In this document: piece after piece, positions 11,060 to 24,225 of the stretch | Numbering within the stretch: the first letter of the stretch is position 1 | How the letters are laid out: each line of letters starts with the position of its first letter | Source: Cristatella mucedo | Taxonomy: Eukaryota; Bryozoa; Phylactolaemata; Cristatellidae | Assembly: GCA_009760855.2 (NCBI GenBank) | Contig: WPIO01000012.1 | Location: 6,011,501 to 6,075,500, forward strand | Direction: 5' to 3' | Length of the DNA: 64,000 bases | Notes under the pieces: model-generated | Told to the model about the DNA's origin: nothing | Seen by the model: only the letters and a program-made list of their open reading frames with translations | The model's database searches: none | Program-made: the position numbers and the translations under genes

Positions 11060-12630
11060 TATACCTTTATCTAGAACAGCGATAAAGACCTAACTAGGTT
11101 GGGCTTAAAATCGTTTAATGTGCGCTTCTCAAACAGCCAGCACGACCCGAAAACACCTCGCTACTATTACGGGGTAAAGCAGGGGGCCAGTTTTTGCTGC
11201 GGACCCAATTAACGAAACACACGGGGTCGAACAGTAAATTTCGCGTTAGTGGCGCCAGCCCGTTCGCCAAGCACTATACATGATAAACCCTAAGTCAAGA
11301 TGCCTACTGATGCAAACACCGGCAGCAAGCGCTCTATAAGGGGCAACAGGAGTACTGCTGCGTATGGCCGTATGAAGTAGAGAGCAGACACTTGCAGGTC
11401 TTAATGCATACTGCGATCGCTGGCACATATCGGTGGCAAAGCGAATATCCCCAAGGATATTAAATGGCACAGCGAGGGCTGCTGATCGGACTAGGCTCTA
11501 CAATGCAGCACAGGCTGGTAGCCAAACAGATGCCTAGACGGAGCTCAGGCTGAAGCACGGGCTCAGGGGCACACACCTTTCCATCGGGCGCGCTACTGTG
11601 CTACAAATGAGCCGCCACTTTAGCAACTGAGTTACACTTCCTCCGCAGCGTTCCTACTAACCTGGAGAGTTACATTACGGGAGCCCGCCAACAAGAACGC
11701 CTACTACGGCGCGAGTCCGACCGCCATCTTTCGCGCACCGACGGGCCTCGCCAATCTGCTATTGTTCCTGTAGATGGCACTGCTTTCCCAGCTAAACAAT
11801 TCAGCGCATGCTACCTAGCTACACGATGAGTCTGAGATTGCATACTATTACTACTTTGCAGTCTAATAAATTGTTTTATATAAATTTAAACTAAATGCTA
11901 GCAGAACTACCATATCCGGGTCAGGAATAGAAAAACACCTCGAGTCGGGCTTGCGGCTGCACGCACCTGGTCTTCACTTACCGTTTACCGTGCTGTGCTG
12001 CAGGTGCTGCGGCAGCTTTGGACCGGTTTAAAGGACCGGCTGCGGCTATTCCGCCCTCACTTGTTTTAATACACTAAGGTCGCAGTCAAATACACAAGCA
12101 CCTTACCATTCGAAAATTGGTACAACAAGCGTGAATGCCACAGGCAGCCTACGGCGGTCAGGTCGCTAGCCTCGGGCGCGTCTTGTCAACATGGACTGAC
12201 CGATGCTATTTTCCGCCTGAATACGCGCAATTTTATTACTAAGCTGGGGTTTCGCCGAAAACTTGCCTTTGCCAGCATCGTCAGATGTACGCGAGAAATA
12301 AGCAACCCCGTACGCATAGATATACGCGGCCCGGTCGCTAGCTTCTCTGTCGGGTACTCCTGCCAGCCAACTCTCTACCACTTACACGGCGGGATATTAC
12401 ATAACTAACTTTGATATTGTTATACTTAGCGATTATAATGAAGCCGGATATCTAAACTACTTCGGGACTCATGTAGATGACGGTACCCTTTACTGCGGAC
12501 GCTGAAGCTGAACGACGAATAATTGTAACGCAGTACAGGCACGAAACCGGTTGCTCGTTACGAAACCTGTGTAGTGAAACTCTCTGCAGAACCAGCGTAA
12601 ACGTAACATGACAAAAGAGCCAGTCTTTTT
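11060..12630. other. Unassigned intergenic stretch
   Basis: No recognisable coding similarity, RNA gene or repeat on either strand. A 71-codon minus-strand frame at 12381-12166 has no recognised domain and was not called. Confidence 0.35.
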
Positions 12631-12639
12631 CTTTTGTTG

Positions 12640-12825
12640 CTGTGGTTCCCAACATTCCTAATGCCGCGACCCTTTAATACAGTTCCTCATGTTGTGGCGA
12701 TCCCAACCATAAAATTATTGTTTGCAAAATGTGGAAATGCGTGTTGTGCGATGGTCTCAGGTGACCCCTGTGAAAGGGTCGTTCGACCCCCAAAAGGGTC
12801 ACGACCCACAGGTTGAGAACCGCTG
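12640..12825 (-). mobile_element. SPIN-like nonautonomous hAT element, copy 1 (186 bp)
   Basis: The right end is 'aggttgagaaccgctg', the reverse complement of the 16-bp SPIN terminal repeat CAGCGGTTCTCAACCT. It is preceded by the SPIN subterminal features 'gggtcacgacccaca', 'gtcgttcgacccc' and 'gtgaaagggtc'. The left end is a decayed terminal repeat ('ctgtggttcccaaca') followed by 'cctaatgccgcgaccctt' and 'cctcatgttgtggcga'. The interior is short, as in SPIN MITEs. Flanking octamers 'ttttgttg' and 'ttctagtg' match at 5 of 8 bases, so any target duplication is eroded. Family identity is from memory of the SPIN consensus. Confidence 0.85.
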
Positions 12826-12833
12826 TTCTAGTG

Positions 12834-12955
12834 GATATATATATTCTAGCAAATAAGTATATGTAATTATATGATGTCATGTTATATTTACTAGTATATT
12901 ATATTTTATAAATTATATATATATATACATATATATATGCGCACACAAACACACG
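12834..12955. repeat. AT-rich dinucleotide repeat followed by short CA/CG tract
   Basis: Several (TA)n runs ('atatatatatacatatatat') end in 'gcgcacacaaacacacgcgc', directly next to SPIN-like copy 1. Confidence 0.8.
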
Positions 12956-14004
12956 CGCGCTGAGCGAAGAGAGAAAGGATATGAGTCACAAAGGGGATAA
13001 CGTCGGAGTACTTTGCGGTTAGCATGCCAAGCCAGCACGAACGTCAGGTGCCCTTCACCGTCAGCCAAATGTTGAGCAGCAGGGCGCGGATATCAGCTGT
13101 CCTCCAACACCAATGGTAGCGGCAGGGTGCGGTGTTCTTGTAATCACTGGAACACCCAGCAACTCTTCGATTAAATAGAGCCGAATCAAATGCACACTAG
13201 CAGAATGCACAGATGAGTATTCTCTAACAATTTACCCGATCATTCAAGAAAGAACCTAAGCATAAATCAGCATGTATATCACGTTTGCATTCCATCTTTG
13301 TCGAGGAATAAAAATCACTTCATCATTATAGCATCCTAGGATAACTCAAATCTCTCGGCCCGCTCGAAGCCCTACAGCCTCTTCCAGAGGCAACCGAGGA
13401 TTCCAGAAATAGGCTACCGAGCATAGTGGGGGACTTCTTAGGGCTCGCCCGGGCGACGCCCCTTCGCCGCGAAGATCGCAGTTATTTCTCCGCAATTAGC
13501 CACTTGCTCTTGTGTGATTTGGGGCTAAAAAGGAGGCGAGCGCTGCTCGCATTAAGCGTGCGCGTGCATTCAGCGTAGGTCTCCAGAGTGAGCCTTCGTC
13601 ATTCCGATGGGGAAAATCGTATTTTAGAGTTGCTGAGAGCGACATGTCTAAAGAAGCCAGCCAAGGAGGCGTCGACGCGTCGCTTCAGACTCTTCATATT
13701 GGGGTGCACATTTTTATTTAGGCAGGTGACTATAAAGAGCCATCAGCTTTAGGCTACTTCTCCGGAGAGAGACTAACAATTTTGTTTAGACGGGGTCACG
13801 TAAGTACACAGGGCCGGCAGCCTTCGGGATCTGGCTCCAAACTCTTTAAATAAATCAAATGTTTTTCTAGGCTGCTCCTAAAATGGCTTCCGTGCGGCAC
13901 TTTTTCGGCATTCTTTCTAAGCTCATCTTATCGGCGCTCGTTGGGCACGCTGCCTCAGGCTCTTCAACTCGGGATGCGAATCTCTTCGTAGTTTAAGAGC
14001 AAGC

Positions 14005-15066
14005 ATAATTCCGAGTGATCCCTGTGGTGACTTAGCAGAGCTTTTCTCCAAGTGTTTTGTCGGTAAGATAGTACGGATTAGTACAAACCATTCCCTATAA
14101 ACTGTTCACTACAGGTTCACAATGACCCTCTATCTGAACCATCCCGATCTGTCCGGAGCCCCTCTGCGGTTGCCGTAGATCTTTCAACAGTATTTAACAC
14201 AATTGACCACCTGATCTTTTGGACATCTTTGGCATCTCGACACGCCAAGGTATCACTGGCACGGAGCTAAACTGGATTCGGTTTTTCCCTAGTGAGAGAC
14301 CTCTGAATGTGAATATACAAATGACTGCCAGAGATCCGGGGAGCCCTTCAAGTATGGGACCTTAGGCTTCGATCTTGGGCCGTTCTTTTCCCCTATCGAT
14401 GCTCTGGTTTGCCGTCAACATAGTAGCTGCCACATGCGACCACTCCTGATTGACCTTCACTGGCTAACCAATCAGCGTCGAATCGTCTTTGAGATCGTCT
14501 ATTTGGCTTACAGGTCTCTTCACTCGCTTGTACCAGCCTACTTCTCTCTCCCACCTCCTTGCTCCTACGGTGTTCTTTCGCATCACTCACTCTTCGGTTT
14601 CTATTCGCTTCTGGCACTAAACTGAATTCGATTGGTGATCGGGCCTTTAACTCGTATGAATCTAAAGTATAGAACTTACTTCTGGCTTCGGTCACTACCT
14701 GCAATGACTTTGCATCCTTTAAGTCTCAACCAAAGATGTATCGGTTCCGCTCAGCTTTCTTTTCACCCCAGTGAACTGTCTTTTTTTGCTATATGTTTTG
14801 CATGCTTACCCGTATACGACTCATTATTCATTGCATATTACCAGCCCGAGTTTTTGTAATCAGTGGCCATTAGTATCTTTTGTGTGCTTTAGCATGCTGG
14901 CCCTAGGTATGATATTTGTTTGTTTTTCGTGCTTGTCTAGCCTGAGACCTTGCACGTAATTAATCCTTCGTTATTGATTCTCTTTCATTGACTTTTAAAG
15001 CGCGTGGATAGAGATTTAGGTTTCTTTTTACCACTATGCAAACGATATACTACTACTATTATTATT
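14005..15066 (+). mobile_element. LINE family III relic with internal deletion
   Basis: Plus-strand fragments read 'DPCGDLAELFSKCFVGKIV' (the linker before the reverse transcriptase), then reverse-transcriptase remnants ('DPGSPSSMGP', 'ASILGRSF'). After a deletion come C-terminal pieces 'RPLLIDLHWLTNQRR' and 'YLAYRSLHSLVPAY'. The 3' end 'gtggatagagatttaggttt' and an ACT/ATT tail finish at about 15066. Many stops; not functional. Confidence 0.6.
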
Positions 15067-16474
15067 GTGAAAGAGACTTCTAGGTGGCATGCCTTCGGCA
15101 CAGAGCCAAAGACTTTCCACGTTTTTTAAATCTTGAACGATCAGCAAAATCGAACAGTTAAAATAAAGTAAGACCTCAAATAACCAGCTTAAGAGTCATG
15201 AAAAAATCTTCCAAGCACATTTCGACTAGAATTCCTTTACCTTGCTGCCCATTCCAAAATCCTGGCTTCGCGCTTCCATAGTTGTAGTCATTCAACGAAA
15301 TTATTTATCTGTTCTCTAGATTACACAATAAAAGACTTGCATAAGGTAGCTCCAGAACCATCGGTTCTTCGATTGATAAAACTCATGACACTGAAGTTAA
15401 CGATTATTCAATACAAGATATGAACCAAGTGTCTCATTACTTTTATCTCGGTTGTGCTCACTTACGCGCTCATCTTTGCCTACAACTGTATTGAGTTTAA
15501 TATTGCTAAAATTACAAATACACTTATTCTTGCTTTTGCTTTAATAATTCTAGTTTTGCTTCTTTTATAGTGCAGACCCTTTGTAAATGTACTGTTTCCT
15601 TGGTAAATTCGGCAGTCGCAATGTAGTAGCTATATCTCAAAGAGTTTCTAACAGACATATGTTCAATAGTTTTCTGATCTGGCTCTGCCCTAGACGCCCC
15701 TAGTACGAAACGACAGATTGCCCAGATATAGGGATATATATTCACATACCTGTACTGGACGGCCTTAAGTTACTACCATGCTTGGAACAATGTTGATATG
15801 GAGGGAGTGAGTGAGGGAGTGAGGGAGAACGCAAAACATGCTTATTGTGCCAGGTAAATTTTTTCTTGCACAATATCTTCGTACCAAGACATTAAACCTT
15901 TTCGGTGCATGTGCAGTGTCAGAAATGACAAAGAATGGCGTTACTTCAAGCACGACTCCGCTTACGACGGCTCTGACTCTGCTTGATCTCATTAATGGTC
16001 CAAGAATTGTTCTTGCTATTTTCTAGCCTGATGTTGTTCGCTACTTTGGTTGTTAAACGCGGTTTACGTTACCCTCACAAGATCCAGGTTTAAGAATATA
16101 TTAAATGTGTCTTGCAGCGGATCACTCATGGATAGTATAGCCACCTACCAGAACCTGAATGGGATGCATTCACACGGGGAACATGTATCACGACTATCTC
16201 TCCAACTTGAAAATAATCAAGTTAATTTTGCAAAGAGCATAGGCAACATCAGAGAAAGGTGGCCGAATTAATCATGCGCAAGTTGGACCATGTAAATGTA
16301 ACTTAACTCAAGCAGAGCCTACGATCTCTAGTCGGCCTACTACAGTAGGAGTGATGTCGGCAGCTCAGCACCCAGTTGCAATTAAAGATTTAAACAATAC
16401 ATTCAGGCAATGCGCATCAGGATTCGGCTGGAGCGCGTAGGTAGAAATTTAAAGCCGAGCATTTCAAACCCTGC

Positions 16475-16550
16475 TGTAGTCGAGACAGCTCGGTCGATAG
16501 AGCACTGGATGGGTGACCGTGAGGTTACGGAATTGTTCTTCATTCTGGAC
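16475..16550 (+). mobile_element. Possible tRNA-like SINE head or tRNA relic
   Basis: 'agctcggtcgatagagcac' closely follows a tRNA D-arm/A-box pattern, and 'gaggttacggaatt' could be a decayed B box. No acceptor stem pairs around it, so it is not a functional tRNA gene. Only one copy was noticed. Confidence 0.35.
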
Positions 16551-18144
16551 AACAAAGTCTTTTAGTCCACAGCCATCGGTCGTTCTGTATTTTGACATTT
16601 TTCCTCCGTAGAAATATTCCGAGTATATGGGCATGACCGGGGAGGTAATATTTAGATTTAGAACGCAAGTAGGGCAAAGGAAGCGAAAGCATCAGTTCGT
16701 GCTTCGTAATAGAGTAATAAGCACTCCAACGCTTGACCAAAAACAACCCTGGAAATCTGACCTAGGTTATTATATAAAATCTTTTGCGCATGATTACTTG
16801 TTTTTTCATTCCGCACTGCCCCACCCGGAATGATCCTTCGATCGTGACGATAAATACCATTTCTTGATCAGGATGCATATTTCGAATCAGTTTTATATCT
16901 TCAGGAATGGAAACAAATTTCGCAACAACGGATTGCTAAACGTCAAGCTGGTGCCTTTCGGGTTTCACGTGAGATCTGGTTAAATTATGAATCTTTACGA
17001 TCTTTACAGATCGATGATGAAAGAGTAAAGCTCAGTTGATTGCTAAAGCTCACATTTTTCTTCTTAACCAAGGTTATGGACTCGCACAAATGCTCCTTCG
17101 GAAGTCGCCGGCAATATTCGTCTAATTTTATAATTGGAACGATTTTTTTGGACACCGATTTAGAATTGCCGCAATTTTGAGCGTCAGCCTGAGAACGAGA
17201 GAAGTCTTCAAAACCGACTTGCAGATAAATCGCTTCTGAGTTTAACATGGGTAAGGCTTTAAACGGCAGTGCTGGAAGGTAGGCAGGCCACAAAAGACGA
17301 GGAATGCTAGCTTTCTGGGGAAAAAAACTGAAAAAAAGCAACGTTAAAACAGAAGATTCCTGTAAGCATGAGCGACAAAGCCAGCTGTTTGACGATGCTT
17401 TTTTATATTATCCTTCTTTTCCCCATAGCAGTTCTTTGAAGGCCTCTCAACCGCTCGCCTCAAGACTCGTTTTATTTCGGATGCGGCAGCTGCCGTCGAC
17501 TGTCCAATGCATCCTGCTCTAACCGGGCTGAGTATTGCTGACCGTGATGTCGCGACTGAATAACCTCGAAACAATAAAGCTGTACATATAATAACAGTAT
17601 GACATTGTATCTCACCCTCAGAGAACTGCGGCTCTTTCTAGGCGTTTTACATATGCTGATAAGAAAGCATTTCAATTGGCTAGCGATATACAGTATCAGT
17701 AAGTAATCATCGTAGTAATCCAAAGTTTAAAATACCGACAAAGCCTTGAAGCTATTAGCCCATTACAAAGATCCAAGGTTTGGGCGACTACTTGGCAGCG
17801 GTGCAGTTAGTAGGCTAGCACCACTGCAGATCTAAGATCTAGAACCGTTTTCTATTCCTGAACGATCGTGGTAGTAGTACAAATTGGATCTGGTTTCAAC
17901 TATTACTGCGGCTTTCGCAGGCACGGCAGAGAGGGTGACTGGTCTTGGGGTCTTCTCGTTGGTGGTTTGCTGACACCTGAACTCTGCTACACAAGAAAAA
18001 GACAGGCTGCACAATATACAGCGAATGCACCCAACAGCTATAGAGTCGCCAAGTAGAGCATCAGATAACTTGTATAACCAATTGTCAAGGAAGCGGTGGC
18101 AGCAGCAGCGTTGAAATAGAGCCTGTGCAGGATATCGGGAGACG

Positions 18145-18291
18145 AGGCAGAGAAAGAAAAAGAGAGGGGAGGGAGAGAGAGAGAGAGGGGAAGAGAAAGA
18201 GGGAGGGAGAGAGAGAGAGAAGGGAGGGGGAGAGAGATAAAGAAGAGAGGGAGAGAGCGAGGTGAGAGGGAGAGAGAGAGAGAATGGAGGG

Positions 18292-18364
<73 letters not shown>

Positions 18365-18372
18365 AAGGAGGG
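18145..18372. repeat. (GA)n purine microsatellite, about 225 bp
   Basis: An interrupted then pure GA tract on the plus strand (pure from about 18292 to 18360). The leucine/serine-rich frames on the opposite strand are repeat artefacts. Confidence 0.95.
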
Positions 18373-20539
18373 AAAGGAGGGAGAGGCACACCTCCTTAAA
18401 CGAAGGAAGTGCATGGCTAATTTCTTATTTGGCGACAGCCCTAGCTTTGACGTGCTTTGCATTCCATTCCTGATTACCTCATTTAATAGGAGATGAATAT
18501 AGATAGGTCTCGTTACTTCGTTACTTTAGGAGAGAGCTGAGATTGTTTGGCTACTGACCCAGTGGCTTGATGTGGCTCAGCTCCCTCGTAGCTTGCTGAG
18601 CTGCTACGGGAGTAGCAGACTGTCTTGCCCGCAGTCTTCTCGGGAAAGTAAGTTATTTTTAAATTCTTTTCTTTCCTGCCAGCATCAGCTTTTTCTCTGC
18701 TGGTTCTAGACTTTGGATCTTGCTGCTTCCCTACAGTTCCTGCACGCCAAAGATCTCGCCTTCTGGCCTGCTGCCGACTCGGTCAGTTTTCTAATTGTAT
18801 ATTACTTATTCATTGCCTGTCCACCTGACTCACCTGTGCTTATCACCAATTCTTTTTCTGTAAAGATGAAAGCTGTTGGATACCCAAAGAGAGTTGGCTA
18901 AGAAAAGGTTCTCCGGAAGCCACTTATGCATGACATGATATAGAAAACTCTTCATTGTAACAATCGCTTAGTTTTCACGGCTTTGCAGAGGCACAAAGGG
19001 AGGCATGCAAGATATAGGCAGTGGCTGCATGCATGTTTTATACCATCATAATCCTACAGCACAAGGATATGTAGATTGGGGCTTGTCTCCTATGACTGCC
19101 ATGACAGTTGGTTCCAGACATAGCTTTAAAGCCAGAAATTACACACATATAACAAAGTTTGACTCTTTCTGAGAGCAAGAATATGTCAGCAATTGAGTAG
19201 CTGACCTGTATCGATAAAGCCCTTAGTAAAGATAACTGCTGAGCAGCTATGGACCATATACACATCTTTAAGAGAAACCAAGATGGAATCACTTTCGTAA
19301 ACAATTTCATTGCTGCGTATAGCATCATATGCCAGGCCAAACCCTGCCTAGCTCTTTTGTGAAACATGCCTCTTAATATCTCGGTAAGTTCATGTAGAAC
19401 CAAGCAAAGCTGATGAGCATGTGTCTGGCTCAGATGGAAGCAGTAATGGATCTACTGTATGCTGATGTGATGACTCTACAGCCATATAGGTCAATAGGTC
19501 AATCCACCACCAGCAGCACCAGCACTAGATTCAGCTGTTTCGTTGTAGCTCTTTGGTCAACCCTGTCTTGGAGTCTAATAGGGACAGACACACAATAAGC
19601 CAACGTACTAAGTAAATTGTCTGTGTGAATTCTTACTAGGCACACAGGTGCAGACCCAACAATTACTTATGGGCTGCATGAATTGCATTCACCAAATGGT
19701 GAAGCACAGTAGTCGAGTAAGTGTAATTTCAGACCACCCTCGTCAACTCGGGCCACTTGCTAATGTGCTAAACACCATATCTTTGCAACAAAAACTCTAT
19801 CCATTCAGACTCTTGCTTCCCAGAGGTCATAAGTAATCACATTTACAATTTTTAGCTTGTCTTATGCATGCAGACTGATGTGATATCTTCTTACCCCGAT
19901 GGTAGTGAAAATGCAGCTGAAGTGGGTCCGCTATACGATATGGGTGTTGGGAGGAACTCCATGCTGACCCAAGGAAAATACAACAACAAGAGGCCCACTA
20001 CTAAAAATGTATGCTACTGTGCCTACCAGCATCCATGCTTGGGTCCACATCGACTGGTATTTAAATATGCACAGGTGTTTGGAGCTCAGAGAACTGTGGC
20101 ATTTGTGTGCATCCGTTAGCTATCACCTGTAGCCTACGGTTTACTGCAGTTTCTGGACGATTGCTAGTTCTATAATTGTTCAGAGACAGGCGACGCAGGG
20201 GATGATCGAGCTTTGTGCACCTAGTCCAATGACAACTGGGGTAGTGAGGACACATTTAGAACACAGTGACATACAGCTACGTACTCCGTTACACCATGGA
20301 ACCTCTTCCCGCTGCCTGGAGGTGGTAGCGCTGTTGCAGGGCAGAACACTTCTATGGATAACCATCCCATGTGGCTTCTGAAGTGAATTCGGCTTCCTGC
20401 TACTTGAAGTAAGGCCAGTCCCTTGTCTAACACTTCATCGTGTAAAGCTACGTAAAACTGCAAAGATTTTGGCTACCACTGCTAGTCCATGAACGTATGA
20501 CATTGTATCTAGACCTCAGCTACTCTCTTTTTTTGCAGG

Positions 20540-20978
20540 TCTTCGTACCTAGCTGAACTGCTGCATCAGTTTCAGCCTCTTCGCGCCCTCAGGTCCTCTG
20601 TGGACAATAAATTAGCTGTCCCATTCCTCCGCTTAAAGACCGTTGGCGATAGAGGCTTTAGCTCTGCAGGTCCTAGACTGTGGAACTCGCTTCCACAATT
20701 CTTACGCAACGACAACTACTCTCCTACTGCCGACTACGGCACATCCTTTTCAGCGGTCCTGAGCTGTACTTCCATGCTACTCACTACCTCAACTGCTCTC
20801 CTGACTCTGCTATGCTTCCCACTTTCTCTTTGTTGCGTGAGACAAAGTCTGTTGGCTACCGAATTCGTACCGAAAGCCGCTTAGGCTGTGAGTGCGCTAT
20901 ACAAAACTCTCCTGCATAACACCCACACGGTCTTTATGACTTTGTGGAGTTACAGATGGAGATACATTACATTACATT
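20540..20978 (+). mobile_element. LINE family II, 5'-truncated, with ATTAC-type tail
   Basis: Best-preserved family II 3' end: 'YLAELLHQFQPLRALRSS', 'VDNKLAVPFLRLKTVGDRG', 'SAGPRLWNSLPQFLRNDN', then a frame break. The 3' UTR element 'tttgtggagttacagatgg' is followed by three ACATT units at about 20961-20976. Confidence 0.8.
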
Positions 20979-21029
20979 CTTGCATGTGCAGTAGGATGCT
21001 TACAGATGGTCGCTGCAGTTAAGCAAGTC

Positions 21030-21300
21030 TCTCGTAAACGTTGTAGATGCAAAATCATAACACTTATCTTAGGACCTGCACTAGCTCCTATTGAGCAGCA
21101 TATCGACTTGAAAATATCCTACCACTCATGCTTATGTCTTTCCATTCTCTTGCTCCGGCTAACCAGTGTGGAATACCTAATCCATCGTCTTCCTTTTGAA
21201 CTATCTAGCCTGACTAGTCAGATAACTGTGTCTCTAACCAAATTAAATCCTTATGAGACCGTTCCTCTGCAACTGAAGCCTGTTACTCTGTACCTTGATG
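21030..21300 (+). mobile_element. L2-like LINE C-terminal relic
   Basis: The plus-strand frame contains 'APIEQHIDLKI' and 'LIHRLPFELSSLTSQIT', a degraded match to the 'LPIKQRIDFKILSL' segment of the other LINE copies. It has no tail of its own. Confidence 0.45.
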
Positions 21301-21309
21301 CATAACGAC

Positions 21310-21930
21310 TACCTCTGACTGATCCTCTTTCTCACGACATTTGCTTATCCTTTAAGGCTTCTCCTTTATGACCCCTTCAAGAATAGCATCGAATTCAATC
21401 CTCTCTTTAGCCTACAAATTGCTTCACTTACTTGCACCAGCCGACCTTTCTGACCTTGCTCCTCTAGAGTTATTCTCTCTCACACCACCCGCCTCCTCTG
21501 CTTCCAGTCGTCTTGCTATTTCTCACACTTAATTGAAATCTTTTTTGTGACCCGGCCTTCAATTCGTATTTACCGAAAGTCTGGAACTTGCAACCGGCTT
21601 CTGTCACATCTGCACTGACTTTGTCTCATTTAAGTCTCAGCTTAAGACACGTTTGTTCTGCTCACCTTCCTTGCCCTGCGTACCTGTGAACTTGTCCGTT
21701 TATGCTGTGTGCTTTGCATGCTTACCTGTGAACGACTCAATGCATGCTACTAACCAAGGGTCCTACTAACAAGTGACATTCAATGTCTTCCCTTGTGCAT
21801 TTGCATGCTGGTTTATGCATGATACTTAAGTGTGGTCTTGCATGTTTGTTTAAGCAGTGACTTAAGAAGCTGATGTGCCTGGATATAGATTAGGTTCTCT
21901 TACGATGCTATACAAACGACTTATAATTAT
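21310..21930 (+). mobile_element. LINE family III 3' relic
   Basis: Contains a broken match to the ORF2 C-terminus ('LAYKLLHLLAPADLSDLAPL', later 'FKSQLKTRLFCS'). It then has the family III 3' UTR, rich in repeated 'gcatgcttacctgtgaa' phrases, and ends 'ggatatagattaggttctc', 'gatgctatacaaacgac' and a TTATTATT run. Confidence 0.6.
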
Positions 21931-22253
21931 TATTCATCAAGGAGTCGAATCCTAGTATGATAAAATGCAACCATCAGATTAAACTCAATATGCCAGCCCC
22001 TGCTCCCCCTTTTCTCATTTTCAAAGCTAGTCAATAACACACACTATCTAGTTTTGTTTCCAAGCAACCTCAGTGTAACAATCTCTGGTGTAGCATCAGT
22101 CGGCCGTATACATTCTGTTTATAGGCTCAGTGCACTTCTGTCAGGATTGAAAAGTGAGCCATACCATCATAGCTACCGAACTGCAATTTCGATGCTTTTA
22201 ATTTATGTCTATCCTGTTGGCTGTCTCCGACTCTAAGAATTGCCACAGAAACT

Positions 22254-24225
22254 TATAATAATAATAATAATAATAAAACACTTAATAGAGTGCCCTCTGA
22301 GAACTAAATCTCTTTCTAGGCACTTTACATTTGCTGCAAAGAAAACACGATCGAATGGCTAGTGGTACCATGCTCGATAAGCAACAAGAATAATATGGTT
22401 AGGGGTGACATGCACAGGGTCAGCATGCAAGTGTGGTTAGTGTCAGCAAGCACAGTGTCAGCACGCATAAGCACCTAAAGGACGAGCCACAGGGACCCAC
22501 TAAATGCTGTGATAACTAGGTCTGTTTTTACACTAAATGCTGTAATAAATAGGTGCGTTTGTAGTTTCTTTTAAAATGTGGTCAAGTCAGGGGATGTCAT
22601 GACGCAAGTCGGGAGCAAGCTCCAGGCTTTGGGGGCATACGAACTAAAGGCACGGTCTCCAAAGAATTTGAGGTTTGTACAACGCATAGGTAAACAGTTA
22701 CATTCCGAAAAGTGGGCGTTACGATGCTTAGCCTGGAGGGACAGTAGATCTGATAGGTCGGCTGGAGCCAAAGAATAAAGGGACCTAAAAGTAAGTGACA
22801 AAACCTCGAAGTCAATGTGCTGCTTGACTGGGAGCCAGTGCAGGTCGGTGAGAAGTGATGTGATGTGGCAACTGCAATGCTCATGACAGACAAGCCTAGC
22901 TGCAGAGTTTTGCACCAGCTGTAAGTGCCTGATTGCACAGGCCGATAGACCAGCAAGCAGTAAGTTACAGAAGTCGAGACAGGATGTCACAAATGCATGG
23001 AGAAACTTAGATTTAGTATCCCTGCCTAATGAAGCCCAAATTTTAGCAATGTTATGTAGCTGAAAGTAGGTAGACTTGACCGTGGAGGCGATGCAGTCGT
23101 CTAACAAAAGGTCACTTTGGAACATTGCACCTAGATTTCGTGGTTTCAACGAGAGATATGCAGGCAGACCGGAGTTTGGGCTTTTAGCCTTTCCAATTTC
23201 TGAATCCCACCTGGTTTACCCATAGCTAGAAAGTCTGTTTTATCATAATTCAATTCAAGAAAATTTGCTGCCGTTCATGTGCGGATGTCCTCAATACATG
23301 TAGCAAGGGAGTTGAGAGAATACGACGTGCTCGAGGGCTGGGAGGGATCAAACCAAAGGTACAACTGAGTGCCATCCGCATAAAAGTGAAATCCTAGATT
23401 GTGCTTGGCAATCCCGTCGGCAAGAAAAAGAGTATAAACCGTAAAAAAAACTGGATCAAGCATGGAGGCCTGGGGTACCCCATATTTCCTCGGTTCCTCG
23501 GAGGATCTTTGTCCATTCATATCAATACTCCGGAGTCTCCCACTGAGATAGGACACGAACCATTGCGATGCAGTGCCAGTAATGCTCAGGCGAGATGAGA
23601 GGCGCTCAAGAAGGACTCGGTGATCGATAGTATCAATAGCTGTCGAAAGATCGTGCAAAACAAGCAGAGATACTCTACCCATGTCTGCATTCCTAAGTAG
23701 ATCATTGTACACCCGATGCAATGCTGACTCTGTGAAGTGATTAGCTCTCAAACAAGGCTGGAACTTACTAGTAAGGTTTGAAGTTTCAATATATGAGTTG
23801 AGCTGGTCTGCCACGACTCGTTCCAGTGTCTTTGATAGAAATGGTAGAAGGGAGACTGGGCAGAAGTTGCTAAAGTTCTCTTGGTCTAGTGTTGCTTTCT
23901 TGAGTAGTGGCCTGACTACAGCCATTTCGAAAGGTGCTGGGACGTGACCTGAGACTAATGACACATTAATGATGTTAGTTATGCATGGCAGAAGCAGATC
24001 AATGCATCGTAGAAGCAGGACAGTGAGAATAAGGTCCAAAGGAATTGCTGTCTTCTTTGATTGGGATATAAACTTCAGGACGAGGTCACTAGTGACCTTG
24101 AATGCAGACATTGAGGTGCTGCAAGGAATTGAGTGACAGCATTCTAGGGGGGATGCTGCCATCGTAGTGATGAGCTCCCTGGTCTTGTCTATCTTCTGGA
24201 CAAAGAGGCTAGAGAAGTGATATGA
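22254..24225 (-). mobile_element. LINE family I, about 2 kb 5'-truncated copy
   Basis: Minus strand. The tail is (TTA)n at 22254-22275 and the terminal hairpin region is 22285-22335. The ORF2 C-terminal region is open at 23149-22571 and the reverse transcriptase at 24162-23275 ('[19 protein letters not shown]', '[11 protein letters not shown]', 'DLSTAIDTIDHRVLLERL', 'YGVPQASMLDPVFFTVYTL'). The catalytic YxDD box reads 'FYADGTQL', with the second Asp replaced by Gly, so the enzyme would be dead even if the frame were repaired. Confidence 0.85.

Noticed and set aside
16475-16550. A functional tRNA gene
   Set aside because: The D-arm-like stretch is good but no acceptor stem, anticodon arm or proper T-arm can be paired.
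17832-18496. Leucine/serine-rich and arginine/glutamate-rich frames up to 185 codons
   Set aside because: They are translations of the GA/CT microsatellite plus random flanks.
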